Positions 25,298-33,736 of a DNA stretch of 64,000 bases are shown here, one piece after another. The first letter of the stretch is position 1; each line of letters opens with the position of its first letter. A program made the translations under genes and the position numbers. The notes under the pieces were generated by a model that was not told where the DNA came from, made no database searches, and saw nothing but the letters and a program-made list of their open reading frames with translations. Source of the DNA: Streptomyces sp. GSL17-111. GTDB lineage: Bacteria > Actinomycetota > Actinomycetes > Streptomycetales > Streptomycetaceae. The DNA lies in contig NZ_JBAJNS010000001.1 in NCBI RefSeq assembly GCF_037911585.1, positions 3,404,001 through 3,468,000 on the forward strand, in the 5' to 3' direction.

Positions 25298-26674
25298 TCA
25301 GGCGCGGCCGTCGGGCCGGACGAGGTCCAGGCCCGCCTCCTCGGCGGCGTCGAAGCCGTCGTCGACGGCGACGACGTCCCGGCCTGCGGCGTCCAGCAGC
25401 GAGGCGGCGATCGCCGCCCGCATCCCGCCCGCGCAGTGCACCCACACCGTGCCCGGCGGGACCTCGTCGACGCGGCCGTGCAGCTCGTGGATCGGCACGT
25501 GCACCGAGCCGCTCACGTAGCCGTTCTTCCGCTCGGAGTCGCGGCGCACGTCGAGGACGACGGGCCGCTCGTCCCGGCCGAGCACGTCGGCGAGGTCGGC
25601 GAACGCGGCGCGCGGGAAGGAGCGCAGCGGCTCCCCGTCCCGCACCCAGCCGCGCGGGTCACCGGTGGCGGCGGCGGCCGGGCGGTCGATCCCCACCCGG
25701 GCCAGCTCCCGCTGCGCGGCCGCGACCTGCTCGGCGGTCTCGGCGAGCAGGGTGACGGGCTTGCCCCAGGGGATCAGCCACGCCAGGTAGGTGGCCAGCT
25801 TGCCGTCGCCCTCGAAGTTGAACGCGCCCGCGAGGTGGCCGTCGGCGAAGGCGACCCGGTTCCGCAGGTCCACCACCCACTCCCCGGCGGCCAGCCGCGC
25901 GGCGAGCTCGCGGGCGTCGGCCCGCTCGGGCGGCGTGAGGTCGATCGGGGCGGGGCCCGCCGCGTTGGCCGGGGCCATGTGGGCGTAGTAGGCGGGCACG
26001 TCCTCGAGCTGCGGCAGCAGGTCCGCGACGAACGTGGACACGTCCTTGGTCAGCGCCTCGTTGCTCCGCCGCTCGGCGCCGATCGTGGTCGCGTCCCCCT
26101 CGGCCTGCGAGGAGGAGCAGAAGCTGCCGAAGCCGTGCGTCGGCAGCACCGGGACGTCGTCGTCGAGCAGGTCCGCCAGGCGGTGCGCGGAAGCGTGCTG
26201 GGCGCGGGCCAGCTGCTCGGTGAGCCTCGGCTCGACGAGGTCCGGTCGGCCGACGCTGCCGATCAGCAGCGATCCGCCGGTGAACGCGGCGACCCCCCGG
26301 CCGGCCTCCTCCAACACGTAGGTCGTGTGGTGCGGCGTGTGGCCGGGCGTGGCGACCGCCCGCAGGACGAGGCCGTCGTCCACCGTCACGGTGTCGCCGT
26401 CGGAGACGGGGGTGCGGGCGTAGGCGACGGAGGCGTCGGCCGGCACCAGGTACCGGGCGCCGCTGACCCGGGCCAGCTCCAGGCCCCCGGTGACGTAGTC
26501 GTTGTGCACGTGGGTCTCGGCCACGTAGGCGATCCGCACGCCGCGCCGCGCGGCGGTCGCGACGACCTGGTCGATGTCGCGCGGCGGGTCGATGACCACC
26601 GCGCTCTCGGCGCCTCCGGCCAGGTAGCTGCGGTTCCCCAGCCCGGACAGCTCCAGGGTGTCGACGAAGAACAC
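25298..26674 (-). CDS. Persulfide dioxygenase-rhodanese fusion (CstB-like)
   Basis: 458 residues. The N-terminal metallo-beta-lactamase domain is of the ETHE1 type, with metal ligands in ETHVHNDYVTGG (His55, His57), TPGHTPHH (His112) and PTHGFGSFC. Two rhodanese domains follow. The first (VVDLRNRVAFADGHLAGAFNFE) lacks the active-site Cys; the second has Cys414 in VWVHCAGGMRAA. Such fusions oxidise persulfides to sulfite and thiosulfate, as CstB of Staphylococcus does. The start GTG 26674 has AAGGAG 9 nt upstream. Two CsoR-family operator sequences lie 27-80 bp before it. Non-heme iron at the metal site is known for the family, not visible here. Confidence 0.88.
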   Translation of the reverse strand: MFFVDTLELSGLGNRSYLAGGAESAVVIDPPRDIDQVVATAARRGVRIAYVAETHVHNDYVTGGLELARVSGARYLVPADASVAYARTPVSDGDTVTVDDGLVLRAVATPGHTPHHTTYVLEEAGRGVAAFTGGSLLIGSVGRPDLVEPRLTEQLARAQHASAHRLADLLDDDVPVLPTHGFGSFCSSSQAEGDATTIGAERRSNEALTKDVSTFVADLLPQLEDVPAYYAHMAPANAAGPAPIDLTPPERADARELAARLAAGEWVVDLRNRVAFADGHLAGAFNFEGDGKLATYLAWLIPWGKPVTLLAETAEQVAAAQRELARVGIDRPAAAATGDPRGWVRDGEPLRSFPRAAFADLADVLGRDERPVVLDVRRDSERKNGYVSGSVHVPIHELHGRVDEVPPGTVWVHCAGGMRAAIAASLLDAAGRDVVAVDDGFDAAEEAGLDLVRPDGRA

Positions 26675-26700
26675 GACGGCGACTCCTTCCTGTGGCGTTT

Positions 26701-26716
26701 GTACCCCAGGGGGTAT
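26701..26716. promoter_or_regulatory. CsoR/CstR-type operator, site 1
   Basis: GTACCCCAGGGGGTAT is a nearly perfect dyad of the TACCCC..GGGGTA type bound by CsoR-family repressors. It lies 27 bp before the dioxygenase start. Confidence 0.7.
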
Positions 26717-26738
26717 CCTTTCATTCACTGTAACAGAG

Positions 26739-26754
26739 ATACCTAGGGGGGTAT
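26739..26754. promoter_or_regulatory. CsoR/CstR-type operator, site 2
   Basis: ATACCTAGGGGGGTAT is a second copy of the dyad, 38 bp (centre to centre) from site 1. The promoter of the dioxygenase gene should lie between or over the two. Confidence 0.7.
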
Positions 26755-26856
26755 TTCAGGCCCGGGACGCGCCCCGGGCCGGGATGCCGCTTTCACGGGT
26801 GCCCCCTCTGCGGCCGAGTAAGACCCACCGTCCGCCACCGGGCCCGCGCAGCGGAA

Positions 26857-26888
26857 AGGCCCCCTCGATCCGGGGATCGAGGGGGCCT
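26857..26888 (-). terminator. Terminator of the thioredoxin-cstR unit
   Basis: AGGCCCCCTCGATCC and GGATCGAGGGGGCCT form a perfect 15-bp stem with a 2-nt GG centre. On the minus strand it is followed by TTT. It lies 43 bp after the repressor stop. Confidence 0.8.
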
Positions 26889-26931
26889 GCGGGGCCGGGC
26901 GGGGGGCCGGACCGGTCAGGACGGGGACCGG

Positions 26932-27198
26932 TCAGGACAGGGAGAGGAAGAGCTTCTCCATCTTCCGGGTGTCCAGGCTGTCGGCCCCGCCCTCGGCGGC
27001 CAGACACTGCTTGAGCCCGCTGGCGACGACGGCGAACCCGGCGCGGTCCAGCGCGCGGCTGGCCGCCGCCAGCTGCGTGACGACGTCCTCGCAGTCGCGC
27101 CCGTCCTCCAGCATCCGTACCACCCCGGCGAGTTGGCCCTGGGCGCGCTTGATGCGGTTGACCGCCGCACGTGTGTCGTCAGGAGGCAGGCGGACCAT
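26932..27198 (-). CDS. CsoR-family persulfide-sensing repressor (CstR-like)
   Basis: 88 residues, all-helical DUF156 fold: DDTRAAVNRIKRAQGQLAGVVRMLEDGRDC, then VTQLAAASRALDRAGFAVVASGLKQCL. The copper sensor CsoR uses Cys36, His61 and Cys65. Here Cys36 and Cys65 are kept but position 61 is Gly, as expected for a CstR-type sensor that forms per- or polysulfide bonds instead of binding copper. Its likely targets are the dyads at 26701, 26739 and 27605. The ATG at 27198 follows GGAGGG by 8 nt. Its start overlaps the end of the thioredoxin gene by 20 bp. Confidence 0.85.
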   Translation of the reverse strand: MVRLPPDDTRAAVNRIKRAQGQLAGVVRMLEDGRDCEDVVTQLAAASRALDRAGFAVVASGLKQCLAAEGGADSLDTRKMEKLFLSLS

Positions 27199-27577
27199 CG
27201 GACCGTCCCTCCTGGCCAGCGGACCCGGCGGCCACGGCACTGTGGACCTCGTCCATGTCCAGCTCCCGGACGGCGGTGATCACCTGGTCCAGCGCCTGCG
27301 GCGGCAGCGCCCCCGGCTGGGCGAACACGAGGACGCCCTCGCGGAAGGCCATCAGCGTGGGGATGGAGGTGATGTCGGCGGCCCCGGCCAGCGCCCGTTC
27401 CGCCTCGGTGTCGACCTTGCCGAAGACGATGTCGGAGTGCTGCTCGGAGGCCCGCTCGTAGACCGGGGCGAACATCCGGCACGGGCCGCACCAGGAGGCC
27501 CAGAAGTCGACCAGGACGATGTCGTTGCCGGCCACGGTCTCCTGGAAGGTGTCGGCGGTCAGGCTGACGGTGCTCAT
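27179..27577 (-). CDS. Thioredoxin
   Basis: 132 residues, a thioredoxin domain with a C-terminal extension. The active site is DFWASWCGPCRMFAPVYE (Cys30, Cys33), followed by [27 protein letters not shown] with the cis-Pro loop. The last 25 residues (HSAVAAGSAGQEGRSDGPPA) are disordered. It is the first gene of the thioredoxin-repressor unit and should release sulfane sulfur from rhodaneses or reduce disulfides during persulfide stress. A CsoR-type dyad lies 28 bp before its ATG. Confidence 0.92.
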   Translation of the reverse strand: MSTVSLTADTFQETVAGNDIVLVDFWASWCGPCRMFAPVYERASEQHSDIVFGKVDTEAERALAGAADITSIPTLMAFREGVLVFAQPGALPPQALDQVITAVRELDMDEVHSAVAAGSAGQEGRSDGPPAS

Positions 27578-27604
27578 GGGGACCTCACATCGCTCTCTCG
27601 GGAA

Positions 27605-27620
27605 ACACCCCCCGGGGTAG
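27605..27620. promoter_or_regulatory. CsoR/CstR-type operator, site 3
   Basis: ACACCCCCCGGGGTAG matches the reverse complement of site 1 at 13 of 16 positions by eye. On the minus strand it runs directly on from a TTGAC (-35-like) element, placing it where a repressor would block the thioredoxin-repressor promoter. Confidence 0.55.
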
Positions 27621-27668
27621 TCAACCCCCACCCCACCCCCGGTATTCCTCACCGCGTTCGCGGTGGGG

Positions 27669-28763
27669 TCAGACGTAGCGTTCGAGGATGGAGGACTCGG
27701 CGAGGCGCGAGAGGCCCTCGCGGACGGAGCGGGCGCGGGCCTCGCCGACGCCCTCGACCGTCTGGAGGTCGTCCACGCTGGCGGCCAGCAGCTTCTGCAG
27801 CCCGCCGAAGTGCTCGACCAGCCGTTCGATGACGGTGTTGGGCAGCCGCGGGACCTTGGCGAGGAGCCGGAAGCCGCGCGGGGAGACGGCGGAGTCGAGC
27901 GTCTCGGGGGCGCCGCTGTAGCCGAGGGCGCGGGCGACGGTCGGCAGCTCCAGCAGCTCGGAGTGGGTGAGCCGGTCCAGGTCGGTCAGCGCCGTGCCGA
28001 CGGTGCGGGCCCGCTTGCCGGACTGGGGTACGTAGTCCCGGGCGACCAGCTCCCGCTCCGGCTCGACACCGGCGATCAGCTCGTCGAGCTGAAGGGAGAG
28101 CAGGCGGCCGTCGGTGCCGAGCTCGACGACGTACTCGGCGATCTCGGTGGCGATGCGGCGGACCATCTCCAGCCGCTGGGCGACGGCGGAGACGTCCCGG
28201 ACGGTCACCAGGTCCTCGATCTCCAGGGCGGAGAGGGTGCCGGCCACCTCGTCCAGGCGCAGCTTGTACCGCTCCAGCGTGGCCAGGGCCTGGTTGGCGC
28301 GGGAGAGGATCGCGGCGGAGTCCTCCAGGACGCGGCGCTGCCCGTCGACGTAGAGCGCGATCAGCCGCATGGACTGACTGACGGAGACGACCGGGAAGCC
28401 CGTCTGGATCGACACGCGCTGCGCGGTGCGGTGCCGGGTGCCGGTCTCCTCCGTCGGGATGGAGGCGTCCGGCACGAGTTGTACGCCGGCGCGCACGATC
28501 TTGGTGATGTCCTTGTCCAGCACGAGCGCCCCGTCGAGCTTGCACAGCTCGCGCAGGCGCGTCGCGGAGAACTCGACGTCGAGGACGAAGCCGCCGCTGC
28601 ACAGCGGCTCCACCGTCCGGTCCATGCCGAGGACGATGAGTCCGCCGGTGTTGCCCCGCAGCACTCGCTCCAGGCCGTCGCGCAGGGCGGTGCCGGGAGC
28701 GACCGCGCTCAGCGAGGCGCGCATCAGCTTGTCAGCGGCTGCTGCCCGGTCAATGGGTGCCAC
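27669..28763 (-). CDS. disA: DNA integrity scanning protein DisA, diadenylate cyclase
   Basis: 364 residues, full length. It makes c-di-AMP from two ATP and scans DNA for branched structures. The DAC domain holds the catalytic DGA (Asp77-Ala79, in [10 protein letters not shown]) and RHR (Arg110-Arg112, in [10 protein letters not shown]). A central helical spine is followed by a C-terminal RuvA-like HhH domain ([31 protein letters not shown]). The start GTG 28763 is preceded by AAGGAG. radA lies directly upstream on the same strand (95 bp). DisA is the only c-di-AMP synthase in Streptomyces, which links it to the riboswitch near 33,300. Confidence 0.97.
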   Translation of the reverse strand: MAPIDRAAAADKLMRASLSAVAPGTALRDGLERVLRGNTGGLIVLGMDRTVEPLCSGGFVLDVEFSATRLRELCKLDGALVLDKDITKIVRAGVQLVPDASIPTEETGTRHRTAQRVSIQTGFPVVSVSQSMRLIALYVDGQRRVLEDSAAILSRANQALATLERYKLRLDEVAGTLSALEIEDLVTVRDVSAVAQRLEMVRRIATEIAEYVVELGTDGRLLSLQLDELIAGVEPERELVARDYVPQSGKRARTVGTALTDLDRLTHSELLELPTVARALGYSGAPETLDSAVSPRGFRLLAKVPRLPNTVIERLVEHFGGLQKLLAASVDDLQTVEGVGEARARSVREGLSRLAESSILERYV

Positions 28764-28858
28764 GGCGCTCCTTCGGTCGTGCGTGATGGCCGGCGGTTGC
28801 CTTCGCGGGTCGTACGTACGGGCGAGACCAGGGCAAAGTCTACCGGCGGCGCCGGGGC

Positions 28859-30247
28859 TCAGGCTCCGGCGTTGCGCGCGGGCAGGGCGCGCAGCGCGTC
28901 GCCTATGTCCGCGACCTCCAGAACCCGCATGCCGGCCGGTACCTTCCCCGGGTCCGTGGGCACGAGGGCGTGGGTGAAGCCGAGTCGGGCGGCCTCGGCC
29001 AGCCGCCGCTGGACGCCGGTGACGCGGCGGACCTCCCCGGCGAGCCCGACCTCCCCGACTGCGACCAGGTTCTTCGGCAGCGGGGTGTCGATGGCGGCGC
29101 TGGCCAGGGCGAGGGCGACGGCCAGGTCGGCGGCCGGTTCGGACAGCCGCACGCCGCCGACGGTGGCGCTGTAGATGTCGCGTTTGCCGAGTGCGTTGAT
29201 CCGGCCGCGCTGCTCCAGGACGGCCAGCATCATCGAGACGCGCGAGGTCTCCAGCCCGGAGGTCGTCCGGCGCGGCGAGGGGATCTGGGAGTCGACGGTG
29301 AGCGCCTGCACCTCCGCCACGAGTGGGCGGCGCCCCTCCAGCGTCACGGTCAGGCAGGTGCCGGGCACGGGCTCGTCGCGCCGGGTGAGGAAGAGGCCGG
29401 AGGGGTCGGCGAGGCCGGTGATGCCCTCGTCGTGCAGCTCGAAGCAGCCGACCTCGTCCGTGGCGCCGTAGCGGTTCTTCACGCCCCGGACCAGCCGGAG
29501 CCGGGCGTGCCGGTCGCCCTCGAAGTGCAGGACGACGTCGACCAGGTGCTCCAGCAGCCGGGGCCCGGCGATGGCGCCGTCCTTGGTGACGTGCCCGACG
29601 AGCAGCGTCGACATCCCCCGTTCCTTCGACGCCCGGATCAGGGCGCCCGCCACCTCGCGGACCTGGGCCATGCCGCCGGGCGCGCCGTCGATCTCGGGCG
29701 AGGCCACCGTCTGCACCGAGTCCAGGACGAGGAGGGCGGGCTTCACGTCGTCCAGGTGGCCGAGCACGGCGGACAGGTCCGTCTCGGCGGCGAGGTAGAG
29801 GTGCTCGCTGAGCGCCCCGATGCGGTCGGCCCGCATGCGGACCTGACCGGCGGACTCCTCACCGGTGACGTAGAGGGTGCGCCGCCCCTCACCGGCGGCC
29901 TTCGCGGCGACGTCGAGCAGCAGGGTGGACTTGCCGACGCCGGGCTCACCGGCCAGCAGCACCACAGCGCCGGGGACCAGACCGCCGCCCAGCACCCGGT
30001 CCAGCTCGGGGACGCCCGTGGCGCGGGCCGCCGCCTGGCGGGCGTCCACCTGGCCGATGGGCAGCGCGGGCGTCGTCACCCGGCCCGCCGCCGTCGTCCG
30101 CACGCCGCCGCTGCCCGTGCCCGTCTCCTCGATGGTGTTCCACGCCTGGCACTCGTGGCAGCGGCCGAGCCACTTCGGCGTGGCCCAACCGCACTCGGAG
30201 CAGCGGTAGGTGGGGCGGTCCTTCGCGGGGGACTTGCGGGCAGCCAT
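28859..30247 (-). CDS. radA: DNA repair protein RadA
   Basis: 462 residues. The N-terminal zinc ribbon is [24 protein letters not shown]. The RecA-like ATPase has Walker [19 protein letters not shown] and [10 protein letters not shown]. The RadA motif is KNRYG ([12 protein letters not shown]) rather than the common KNRFG. The C-terminal Lon-protease-like domain lacks the protease site ([30 protein letters not shown]). It helps branch migration during recombination. TACGGT lies 6 nt before the ATG on this strand, so the message is probably leaderless. It is next to disA, whose activity RadA is known to inhibit in Bacillus and mycobacteria. Confidence 0.95.
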   Translation of the reverse strand: MAARKSPAKDRPTYRCSECGWATPKWLGRCHECQAWNTIEETGTGSGGVRTTAAGRVTTPALPIGQVDARQAAARATGVPELDRVLGGGLVPGAVVLLAGEPGVGKSTLLLDVAAKAAGEGRRTLYVTGEESAGQVRMRADRIGALSEHLYLAAETDLSAVLGHLDDVKPALLVLDSVQTVASPEIDGAPGGMAQVREVAGALIRASKERGMSTLLVGHVTKDGAIAGPRLLEHLVDVVLHFEGDRHARLRLVRGVKNRYGATDEVGCFELHDEGITGLADPSGLFLTRRDEPVPGTCLTVTLEGRRPLVAEVQALTVDSQIPSPRRTTSGLETSRVSMMLAVLEQRGRINALGKRDIYSATVGGVRLSEPAADLAVALALASAAIDTPLPKNLVAVGEVGLAGEVRRVTGVQRRLAEAARLGFTHALVPTDPGKVPAGMRVLEVADIGDALRALPARNAGA

Positions 30248-30253
30248 GCGCTC

Positions 30254-30259
30254 ACCGTA
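30254..30259 (-). promoter_or_regulatory. -10 element of a probable leaderless radA message
   Basis: On the minus strand TACGGT (TAnnnT) is followed by GAGCGC and then the radA ATG, a 6-nt gap with no room for a separate leader. Confidence 0.5.
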
Positions 30260-30502
30260 GCGGCGTCCACCGACAGCCCCTACCGCCAGGCCGTGCCGAC
30301 AGCGCGGGCCGTCGACCGTCGGCGCGCGGGGTGCCCGTCGGCTCCGCGGTCCCGCGCCCGGCGCCGAGGTCTCGTGCGAGTGGTTCGGGGGTGGCACGCG
30401 CACGCCCCTCGTCGTCCTCTTTCGAGTGAGATCATCACTCTTCCGGGCTAATCCCAGGCGCACGGGCGGAGTGCGCCCCCGCGCGCCGCCTACCGTCGCC
30501 GG

Positions 30503-32320
30503 GTGATGACCACCAGGCGCGAGCAGCACCCCGAGACCGGCAGCGCACCGCGGGCCCGCCGCGCCGCGTCGCCCGGGCGCCACGCCGGGCGTCCGGGCCA
30601 GGGCGCCCACCGGGCCGCCTCCCCGCGGGAGCAGCGGCGCGCGCGGGAGCGGGAGGAGCGCACCACCGAACGCACCACCGAACGCACCACCGAACGCATC
30701 ACCGAGCAGCCGGCCGAACGGACCGCGCAGCGCGCGGCCGAACGTTCCGCCAAAGGCGCCGGGGCACGGCCGGAGGCGCGTCCGCCCGTGCACTTCGACG
30801 CCTACCTGGACGGGCTGTTCACCTACTGCCTGTCCGTCATGTGCGACCACGACGCCGCCGTCGCGGCCCTCGGCGACGCCCTGGCCGTCGCCGAACGCCA
30901 GCGCGTGCGCGACCGGGCCCCCACCGACCCGGCGCAGCACCGGCCGTGGCTCTACGCCCTCGTCCGCTGGTCCTGCCTGCGCCGCCTGGGCGCGGGGGTG
31001 CCGGTCGTCCAGGGGCCGCCGCTCACGACGCCCGCCGCCCGGCAGCGGCGTCGCGAACTGGCCGCGCTCGCCTGGCCGGAGGCGGCGGGGACGGTGCCCG
31101 AGCAGCGCGAGGCCCTGGAGCTCGCGATCCGGCACCAGTTGCCCGTCCACGAGGTCGCCGCCGTGCTGGCCCGCACCCCGGACGTCACGCGGGAGCTGCT
31201 GTCCAGCGGAGCCTGCGAGGTCGAACGCACCCGCGCGGCCCTCGGCGTCGTCGCCACGGGGGGCTGCCCGGCCGTCGCCGGGATCGCCGCCGAGAGCCGC
31301 CAGGGCGAGCTGCGCCTGGGCACCGCGCTGTGCCGCGAGCTCGTCCGCCACGTGGACGCCTGCCCCGGCTGCCGCCGGGCCTCCGAGCGGTACATGGCGG
31401 GCGGGCCCTGGCCCGGGACCGCGCCGACCGGTGGCGGGCGGCTGCCGCTGCTGTCCGCGCCACGGCCGTCCGTGCACGCCGCCCTGCTGCTCGCGCAGCG
31501 GGCCCGGATGCTGCACACCCCGCGCTTCGACCGCCGGGGCTTCCCGGTGGACGACCGGGACCGGTCCGCGCGCCGGGAGCGGCTGCGCAGCCGGGCGGTC
31601 ACGACGACGGTCGTGGCCACCGTTATCGCCGCTCCGGTCCTCGCGGTGTGGGCGGCCTACCGGGGCGCGCCGCTGACCGGCGAGGCACGGGAGGAGGCCT
31701 CCGTGACGGCGGCCGAGGCGCTGGAGGAGGACGGCGTCCGCGACCACCCGTACGACGGCACCTCGCACGGCGACCCGGGCCCCGGGCCCGGCGAGCGCGC
31801 GGGGCGGGCGGGCGTCGCGGTGTCGCCGGGGGAGGACGGGAGGCCCGGCGAGGACGACGCCTCGCCCGGCCCCGCCGAGCCCTCACCCACGCCGTCGGCC
31901 TCGGACCCCGCCGGCTCCGACGGCGGGGCGACGACGGCGCCGGCGCCCGGTCGGCTCTCCGTCCGCGCGGACACCTCGGGCGGGGCCACCCTCATCACCC
32001 TGACGGCCTCGGGCGGTTCGGCGGTGACGTGGTCCGCCTCGACGGACGCCGCGTGGCTGCGGCTGAGCCGGACCTCCGGCACGCTGGCGCCCGGCGAGTC
32101 GGTGACCGTCCGGGTGACCGTGGACCGGGACGCCGAGCCCGTCGGCGCGTGGTCGGCGCAGATCCACCTCGCCCCGGCGGGGGCCGTGGTGACCGTCGAG
32201 GGGCAGGGCGCGTCGCCCGACCCGGGCCCGTCGGAGCCGCCCGAGGACCCGGAGCCGTCGGACCCGCCGCCCTCCGGGGACCCGTCCACCGAGCCGGGCC
32301 CGTCGGAGCCGCCTCCGTGA
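30503..32320 (+). CDS. Membrane protein with sigma-factor-like cytoplasmic half and BACON domain
   Basis: 605 residues. Residues 1-95 are basic and disordered with a TTER repeat. Residues about 95-300 resemble a degenerate ECF sigma factor (FDAYLDGLFTYCLSVMCDHDAAVAAL; RHQLPVHEVAAVLARTPDVTRELL). A zinc-finger-like anti-sigma segment (CRELVRHVDACPGCRRAS) follows. One membrane helix (AVTTTVVATVIAAPVLAVWA, about residue 370) leads to a Pro/Ser linker and an external BACON-type beta domain (TASTDAAWLRLSRTSGTLAPGE); the extreme C-terminus is Pro/Glu/Ser-rich. The start is GTG 30503 or ATG 30506; TACCGT at 30491-30496 suggests leaderless transcription. Function unknown; the domain reading is my inference. 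Confidence 0.65.
   Translation: MMTTRREQHPETGSAPRARRAASPGRHAGRPGQGAHRAASPREQRRAREREERTTERTTERTTERITEQPAERTAQRAAERSAKGAGARPEARPPVHFDAYLDGLFTYCLSVMCDHDAAVAALGDALAVAERQRVRDRAPTDPAQHRPWLYALVRWSCLRRLGAGVPVVQGPPLTTPAARQRRRELAALAWPEAAGTVPEQREALELAIRHQLPVHEVAAVLARTPDVTRELLSSGACEVERTRAALGVVATGGCPAVAGIAAESRQGELRLGTALCRELVRHVDACPGCRRASERYMAGGPWPGTAPTGGGRLPLLSAPRPSVHAALLLAQRARMLHTPRFDRRGFPVDDRDRSARRERLRSRAVTTTVVATVIAAPVLAVWAAYRGAPLTGEAREEASVTAAEALEEDGVRDHPYDGTSHGDPGPGPGERAGRAGVAVSPGEDGRPGEDDASPGPAEPSPTPSASDPAGSDGGATTAPAPGRLSVRADTSGGATLITLTASGGSAVTWSASTDAAWLRLSRTSGTLAPGESVTVRVTVDRDAEPVGAWSAQIHLAPAGAVVTVEGQGASPDPGPSEPPEDPEPSDPPPSGDPSTEPGPSEPPP
30659..30706 (+). repeat. Four tandem 12-bp repeats inside the BACON-protein gene
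   Basis: The unit CGCACCACCGAA is repeated three times exactly and a fourth time with two changes. It encodes the repeated T-T-E-R residues in the disordered N-terminus. In-frame repeats like this can change copy number by slippage. Confidence 0.85.
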
Positions 32321-32340
32321 CGCCCGGGACGCCTCACCGC

Positions 32341-32394
32341 CACGCACGACGGCCGCCGACCACCGCTGTGCGGTGACCGGCGGCCGTTCGCGTG
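32341..32394. terminator. Bidirectional hairpin between convergent genes
   Basis: Arms starting CACGC..ACGGCCGCCG and ending CGGCGGCCGT..GCGTG pair with two small internal mismatches around a TGT loop. It separates the BACON-protein gene (+) from the LysM hydrolase gene (-) and can serve both. Confidence 0.65.
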
Positions 32395-32413
32395 TGGCGG
32401 GTGCGCCGTCGGC

Positions 32414-33169
32414 TCAGTACGGGCCGAAGACGTTGTCGATCGAGCCGTAGCGGTCGGCCGCGTAGTTGCAGGCGGCCACGATGTTCGCGACGGGGTCGTA
32501 CTGGTCGTGCGGGGTGCCCGCGACGTGGTAGGCGTCGAAGGTCGGCTTGATGACCTGGAGCAGCCCGATGGACGGCGTGCCGTTCTGGGCGTTGATGTCC
32601 CAGTTGTTGATGGCGTTCGGGTTGCCGCTCGACTCCCGCAGGATGTTGCGGTGGATGCTGTCGTAGCTGCCCGGGATGCCGTGGGCCTTCATGATGGACA
32701 TGGCCTCGCGGATCCAGCCGTCCAGGTTGTCCGGGTAGGCCTGCGTGGTGACGGCGGCCCGCTCGGCGGTGCGGTCGGCCCGGTCGGCGGAGCCGCGCTC
32801 GTCGGCCTGCGCGGCGAGGGACAGCTCCTGGCCCGGGACGATCAGGTCCGGGTCGTCGCCGATGGTCTCCTCGTTGGTCTCGTAGAGGGCTTCCCAGCCG
32901 CCCTCGACGTCCTCGGCGGTGGCGATGCCGTGCAGGGTGTCGCCTGCGGTGACGGTGTAGGTCCCGGCCTTCGTCTGCGGGGCGGCGGCGGGGGCGGCCT
33001 GCTCCACGACGGCCGGGGCGGCGGCGGGGGTGGGGGCGGCCTGCGCGCTGCCGGCCGCGACGAGCGGCACGGCGACGCCGGCGGTGCCGACGGTCAGCGC
33101 GAGGGACAGCCGGGACAGGCTGCGGGAGTTGAGCGGGGTGCGGGAGCGGCGGTGACGGCCACGAGACAT
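32414..33169 (-). CDS. Secreted LysM / transglycosylase-like cell-wall hydrolase
   Basis: 251 residues. A signal peptide (basic start RGRHRRSRTPLNSR, then LSLALTVGTAGVAVPLVAAG, cleavage near AQA-AP) precedes an Ala/Pro linker. A LysM peptidoglycan-binding domain (GTYTVTAGDTLHGIATAEDV to DPDLIVPGQELSL) and a C-terminal SLT/lysozyme-like domain (IHRNILRESSGNPNAINNWD, catalytic Glu in ILRES; SIGLLQVIKPTFDAY) follow. It should cleave glycan strands outside the cell, probably in growth or spore germination like the Rpf-type hydrolases. The ATG at 33169 follows GGAGAGG. The long leader contains a c-di-AMP riboswitch candidate. Confidence 0.88.
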   Translation of the reverse strand: MSRGRHRRSRTPLNSRSLSRLSLALTVGTAGVAVPLVAAGSAQAAPTPAAAPAVVEQAAPAAAPQTKAGTYTVTAGDTLHGIATAEDVEGGWEALYETNEETIGDDPDLIVPGQELSLAAQADERGSADRADRTAERAAVTTQAYPDNLDGWIREAMSIMKAHGIPGSYDSIHRNILRESSGNPNAINNWDINAQNGTPSIGLLQVIKPTFDAYHVAGTPHDQYDPVANIVAACNYAADRYGSIDNVFGPY

Positions 33170-33188
33170 AGGTATGCGTCCTCTCCTA

Positions 33189-33390
33189 CGCCTGCGAGGT
33201 GAGCTGTCGGATTCGGACGAGAGCTGCCCGGCCATGTTCGCGGCGGTTCCTTGCGGTTCCGTCGCGGTTCCGTTCGCGCTGAACCGCGAGGAACCGCGCT
33301 GCGGACATGGCTTCACCCCAAGCCGGCCACGGAAATCCGCGGCACGGCACTTACCTGGTTCCCCCGCTCCCGCTGCGGTGACGTGCAGTC
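33189..33390 (-). ncRNA. ydaO/yuaA-type c-di-AMP riboswitch (candidate)
   Basis: Read on the minus strand, the leader of the LysM hydrolase gene contains the conserved blocks of the ydaO motif in the right order. They are GGGGGAACC (near 33356-33364), CTTGGGGTGAAG (near 33310-33321) and, at the 3' end, CCGACAGCTCACCTCGCAGG (near 33191-33210). This last block corresponds to the ACCCGACAGCUAAC..GGAGGC end of the Bacillus ydaO element. Between blocks 2 and 3 lies a long variable hairpin made of repeated GGTTCC/GGAACC words. Riboswitches of this class turn expression off when c-di-AMP binds and are known upstream of Streptomyces rpfA and other wall hydrolases. The ends are approximate. Confidence 0.8.
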
Positions 33391-33736
33391 ATTTTCCCCT
33401 CCACGGGCAGCGGGATTCGGCGTGCCGCGGGTGGGGCCCCCGCCAGGTGGTCGGGAGCGGAGACACATAAACACGGGCCGCCGACCGCGGACAAGGCGCG
33501 GGGATACCGACATTTAGCGCCCAAGTGACGATCATGGGGAATTCCGCCACGGAACGCGTTTGGCTATTCTCCGAGCGTGAATTCCTCGACGCCGGGCGCC
33601 GGGCAAATACCCGCTTTGCTGGGGGACTTGTTCGGCGGTGCATGACGTCGGCCACGCGGTTGCACGGTCAATGCCACTTTTTGTGTGACCCTCGCCACGG
33701 CCATTCCTAAAGGCGCGGAATTCCCAGCGAACCGAG
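33391..33736. other. Intergenic region upstream of the riboswitch
   Basis: About 350 bp without a convincing gene, less GC-rich than the surroundings. It must hold the promoter of the riboswitch-hydrolase transcript on the minus strand. TTGACC occurs there (near 33668-33673 on the minus strand) but I could not fix a matching -10 element. Confidence 0.4.

Noticed and set aside
33525..33710. 61-codon plus-strand frame upstream of the Cys-rich gene
   Set aside because: No family similarity and no convincing ribosome site. The region is more simply the promoter area of the riboswitch transcript.
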